Below, in pieces: positions 61,315-64,000 of a stretch of DNA of 64,000 bases. Source of the stretch: Empedobacter brevis_A. Its GTDB lineage: Bacteria > Bacteroidota > Bacteroidia > Flavobacteriales > Weeksellaceae. The notes under the pieces are model-generated. The model saw only the letters and a list, made by a program, of their open reading frames with translations, ran no database searches and had not been told where the DNA came from. The position numbers and the translations under genes were made by a program. Within the stretch, counting starts at the first letter, position 1. Each line of letters starts with the position of its first letter. Location: assembly GCF_965118635.1 (NCBI RefSeq), contig NZ_CBCPHV010000005.1, forward strand, positions 1 to 64,000, read 5' to 3'.

Positions 61315-61546
61315 AAATTTAGCAAAAAACCTTTCTGTTGAAGCAATGGAAACGGCTTTAGAAGTTTTGGAAGTTTATGCTGAATCTCCAGCTGTAAAAG
61401 AACCAGAACAAGAAGTAATTGGTGAAATGATTTCTAACATTTGTGGAGCGATGGAAATGAAGCAAATGATGGATGACGAAGGCATGGACGAACGTACTGC
61501 AGCCAATACTTTTATGCAACGTGTAATGGGTTCGATTGACAAATAG
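61295..61546 (+). CDS. DUF6952-family small protein
   Basis: This 83-residue helical, acidic protein (VEAMETALEVLEVYAESPAV; ICGAMEMKQMMDDEGMDERT) starts at the ATG at 61295, inside the end of the thioredoxin gene. It has a single cysteine and many methionines. I take it as the DUF6952 family, found beside thioredoxins in flavobacteria; the name is from memory. The 20-bp overlap means coupled translation and a likely joint role in thiol or peroxide defence. Function unknown. Confidence 0.75.
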   Translation: MKLPVFKNLAKNLSVEAMETALEVLEVYAESPAVKEPEQEVIGEMISNICGAMEMKQMMDDEGMDERTAANTFMQRVMGSIDK

Positions 61547-61569
61547 TTGTCAATAATTCCTAATAACTT

Positions 61570-61620
61570 AAATATATAATTCTACTTGAAATAAAAACGA
61601 AGTAGAATTATATATTTTTT
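61570..61620 (+). terminator. Terminator of the thioredoxin-DUF6952 genes
   Basis: An 18-bp perfect stem (61570-61587 with 61600-61617, core ATAATTCTACTT) has a 12-base loop and a T run. Confidence 0.9.
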
Positions 61621-61827
61621 TTATACCTAATTTCTAGATAAGAGAATAACTTCTAAATGATATTGAAGGATTTATTTCTAAAATTCAAAATATCCATCAA
61701 ACTACATTATTTTATTTTCCTCATCATCTACATTAAGAATTTCTAAGAAATTAAACCAATAATTTATTATTTATTCCATAAACACATTCTTTTGTGATTA
61801 GATTTTTCTAAATAGTTACTTTAAACT

Positions 61828-61835
61828 TATTTTTG
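61828..61835 (+). promoter_or_regulatory. -7 promoter element of the FAD monooxygenase
   Basis: TATTTTTG matches TANNTTTG and ends 14 bases before the TTG start at 61850. Confidence 0.5.
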
Positions 61836-61849
61836 TAAAAATTTTAAAA

Positions 61850-63286
61850 TTGAATACACGAGTAAATTGGATAAGCTGTAAGAGTTGTAATGGACTTGGA
61901 AAAAAAAGTCAAGGCGTTTCGAAAAGAAAACTTATACGCTATAAATCTTCTATTACTCAATCTAAAAAGATTGAAAATTCTACCATTCCTACTAAACCAA
62001 AAAGTTCTATGCAAATTTGTACAATTTGCTCGGGAACTGGATTAATGACAACAAATGAACTTCCTTTACCAAACGAAAAAAAATATCCACATATTGCTAT
62101 TGTTGGAGCTGGAATTGGTGGTATTGCTTTAGCATTAGCTTGTTTGCATCGTCAAATTCCTTTCACTCTTTTTGAACGAGATCGTACTTTCAATGATCGT
62201 TCGCAAGGTTATGGATTAACGCTACAACAAGCGAGTAAAGAATTGAAAAAATTTGGCATTCAGTCTTTAGATGAAGGAATTGTTTCTACTTTGCATTTAG
62301 CACATAAAATAGATGGAAATGTAATTGGAGAATGGGGAATAAGAAAATTACAAAATAAAGAAGCTATTGAAGCAAAAAACAAGAATAAATTTACCAATAT
62401 TCATATCGCAAGACAATCTTTGCGTTTAGCTTTTTTGAATCAATTAGGTGGTGATAATCAAGTTTTATGGAATCATCAATTAATTGATTATAAAATAAAT
62501 GATAAAATAGAATTAACTTTTAATGTAAATGGAATTCAACAAAAATTTGAAACTGATTTACTTGTCGGAGCAGATGGAATACGAAGCACAGTTCGCCGAT
62601 TAATCATAGATGAAAATAAAAGTCCGTTACGTTATTTAGGTTGTATTGTAATTTTAGGAATTTGCAAATTAGATGATTTAGAAAATGTTGAAAGTCATTT
62701 ATTAGATGGAGCAACAGTATTTCAGACAGCAAATGGAACAGAGCGTATGTACATGATGCCTTATGATAAAGATTCGCTTATGTGGCAATTTAGTTTTCCT
62801 TTATCCGAAGAAGAAGCTATCGTTTTGAGTAAAAAAGGTTCTAATGCATTAAAAACAGAAGTAACAAAAAGAACGAACTGGCACTCTCCTATTCCAGAAA
62901 TTATTGCATCAACAAAAGCAGAATTAATTACAGGATATCCTGTTTATGACCGAGATTTATTAACCCCAGATTTATTACAAAATGTTGGTCCAGTAACTTT
63001 AATTGGTGATGCAGCACATCCTATGAGCCCTTTCAAAGGACAAGGTGCTAATCAAGCATTACTAGATGCTTTGTTATTTGCTCAAAAAATAACATCTGCT
63101 TATAATGGACAAAATGAAGAAATAAATTTACGTAAAGACATTTTAGAATCTTACGAAAAAGAAATGATGGAACGTAGCAGTGTTAAAGTAAAAAAATCAG
63201 CAGATGCAGCTAAATTTTTACATTCGAATATTGTTCTTCAAGAAGGTAATGTAACCTTTGGTTCTAAATGGTCTTCTAGCCTTTAA
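61850..63286 (+). CDS. FAD-dependent monooxygenase with CxxCxGxG N-terminal domain
   Basis: This 478-residue protein is a group A flavin monooxygenase preceded by an extra domain of about 75 residues. That domain holds two DnaJ-type CxxCxGxG units, CKSCNGLG (Cys10, Cys13) and CTICSGTG (Cys57, Cys60), which together could bind one zinc. The enzyme part has the FAD motif IAIVGAGIGGIALALACLHR (from residue 82), DLLVGADGIRSTVRR and the second FAD motif VTLIGDAAHPMSPFKGQGAN. The substrate is unknown; members hydroxylate aromatics or inactivate antibiotics. The start is TTG at 61850; no ATG lies before the first Cys motif. It appears monocistronic. Confidence 0.85.
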   Translation: MNTRVNWISCKSCNGLGKKSQGVSKRKLIRYKSSITQSKKIENSTIPTKPKSSMQICTICSGTGLMTTNELPLPNEKKYPHIAIVGAGIGGIALALACLHRQIPFTLFERDRTFNDRSQGYGLTLQQASKELKKFGIQSLDEGIVSTLHLAHKIDGNVIGEWGIRKLQNKEAIEAKNKNKFTNIHIARQSLRLAFLNQLGGDNQVLWNHQLIDYKINDKIELTFNVNGIQQKFETDLLVGADGIRSTVRRLIIDENKSPLRYLGCIVILGICKLDDLENVESHLLDGATVFQTANGTERMYMMPYDKDSLMWQFSFPLSEEEAIVLSKKGSNALKTEVTKRTNWHSPIPEIIASTKAELITGYPVYDRDLLTPDLLQNVGPVTLIGDAAHPMSPFKGQGANQALLDALLFAQKITSAYNGQNEEINLRKDILESYEKEMMERSSVKVKKSADAAKFLHSNIVLQEGNVTFGSKWSSSL

Positions 63287-63332
63287 ATTAATTTTGATTA
63301 AGTGTATTATTCAAAATAAAATATAAAAAAAT

Positions 63333-63358
63333 AGCGAGCTAATGCTCGCTTTTTTTTT
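63333..63358. terminator. Bidirectional terminator between the monooxygenase and RND genes
   Basis: AGCGAGC/GCTCGCT (63333-63339 and 63344-63350) with a TAAT loop is flanked by A and T runs, between convergent genes. Confidence 0.88.
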
Positions 63359-63373
63359 ATAAACTATTACAAA

Positions 63374-64000
63374 TTAATCTACATATTTATGTTGATATTC
63401 TTTTCTATATGCGTAATAAAATACAACTGGAAGAATTGTAAAAGATAAGATTAAACAGATAATTAATCCTCCCACAATCATAATTGCTAAAGGTTTCTGA
63501 ATTTCTGATCCCATTCCTGTTGAAAGTGCTGCTGGTAATAATCCCATAGATCCCATAAGCGCAATCATCACAACTGGACGAATTCTACTTTTCACACCAT
63601 TAACGATTGCTTCTTTTAATTGCATTCTATGTTTCAAATTATCTCTAATAATACCAATTAATACAATTCCATCAATTGTTGCAACTCCAAAAAGAATAAT
63701 AAAACCAATTCCTGCTGATATTCCGAAAATAGTTCCTGTTACCCAAAGTGAAATAAATCCTCCGATGAATGCAAAAGGCAATGTTAATGCAGCAATTGCT
63801 GTATCTTTTACGTTTCCGAAATTTGTATACAATAGCAATAAAATCAAAACTAACGAAATCGGAACAACCATTGTTAATTGTTTTGCTGCTCGCTCTTTAC
63901 TTTCGAATTCTCCTGCCCATTCCATATAATTTTCTTTCGGCAATTTTACTTCTTTCGCGACTACTTTTTTAGCTTCATCAATCGTACTTCCCAAATCTCG
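63374..64000 (-). CDS. Heavy-metal RND efflux permease (CusA/CzcA type), C-terminal part
   Basis: The last ~209 residues of an RND pump are present; the gene continues beyond the right edge. The frame is open to 64000 (RDLGSTIDEA at the edge), so an apparent TTG start at 63994 is not real. The membrane block includes VVPISLVLILLLLYTNFGNV, GGFISLWVTGTIFGISAGIG and FIILFGVATIDGIVLIGIIR, with the late SRIRPVVMIALMGSMGLLPA typical of the HME (Cus/Czc) branch. It would export metal ions such as Cu, Co, Zn or Cd; which one cannot be told from this part. Confidence 0.88.
   Translation of the reverse strand, partial: RDLGSTIDEAKKVVAKEVKLPKENYMEWAGEFESKERAAKQLTMVVPISLVLILLLLYTNFGNVKDTAIAALTLPFAFIGGFISLWVTGTIFGISAGIGFIILFGVATIDGIVLIGIIRDNLKHRMQLKEAIVNGVKSRIRPVVMIALMGSMGLLPAALSTGMGSEIQKPLAIMIVGGLIICLILSFTILPVVFYYAYRKEYQHKYVD

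Larger units (their letters stand above)
61547..61849. other. Intergenic region with terminator and promoter
   Basis: No gene is seen. It holds an 18-bp-stem terminator (61570-61620) and a -7 element (61828-61835) for the monooxygenase gene; the AT-rich DNA between shows nothing else. Confidence 0.6.

Noticed and set aside
63374..63994. Complete small membrane protein starting at 63994
   Set aside because: The frame is open to the window edge and the sequence is the C-terminal part of an RND permease.

Overview
The window is AT-rich, densely coded chromosomal DNA from a flavobacterium. The evidence is TonB-linked SusC/SusD pairs, a GLPGLI-family protein, the Bacteroidota -7 promoter element TANNTTTG before many genes, no Shine-Dalgarno-like spacing, and lineage proteins such as DUF5715, DUF6952 and a MutS2 without Smr. 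A subclass B1 metallo-beta-lactamase that looks like the EBR type points to Empedobacter or a close Weeksellaceae relative; that genus call is an inference. No phage, plasmid, CRISPR or intact IS element was recognised.

Layout. 1-548 has no gene but holds a striking array of TTCGAC hexamers spaced exactly 11 bp. 549-1890: a cupin and a secreted hypothetical protein. 1982-2107: three 42-bp tandem repeats. 2211-8392: a minus-strand tetR-tolC-acrA-acrB drug-efflux operon whose acrB is split by a one-base frameshift. 8539-11155: ypdA (bacillithiol disulfide reductase), a methyltransferase and a lipoprotein tyrosine phosphatase. 11307-16800: a two-gene unit of a 145-residue protein and a giant DUF4132-type protein. 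16934-20299: a CPA2 cation/proton antiporter and dinB. 20705-23350: aguB, the metallo-beta-lactamase and aguA as one tightly packed operon. 23597-26587: two tandem DUF5715 secreted proteins and a secreted calcineurin-like phosphoesterase. 26832-31510: a SusC/SusD pair. 31600-33839: mmcQ, a TPP riboswitch controlling a PnuT-like transporter plus an acyl-CoA-dehydrogenase-like flavoprotein, and tRNA-Arg(CCG).

33898-39051: divergent MFS/HxlR genes, a TauE exporter with a hypothetical protein, a deoxynucleoside kinase and an EamA transporter. 39109-47070 is mostly minus strand: a nucleotide pyrophosphatase/phosphodiesterase, a heme oxygenase overlapping a bacteriophytochrome kinase, an unknown acidic protein, an S9 peptidase and an outer-membrane protein. 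47260-49957: a small membrane protein, a SulP transporter and a beta-carbonic anhydrase (a likely bicarbonate module). 50140-50384: the remains of a DUF7832-like gene. 50455-54045: ung, a LOG-family protein and mutS2. 54089-58615: a second SusC/SusD pair. 59144-61546: a GLPGLI protein, then AhpC, thioredoxin and DUF6952 (peroxide defence). 61850-63286: an FAD monooxygenase with an added CxxCxGxG metal-binding N-terminus. 63374-64000: the C-terminal part of a CusA/CzcA-type RND pump that runs off the right edge.

Most convergent gene ends carry strong hairpin terminators. The least-explained items are the phased TTCGAC array, the flavoprotein under TPP control, the DUF4132 pair and the carbapenemase-type gene inside the agmatine operon.
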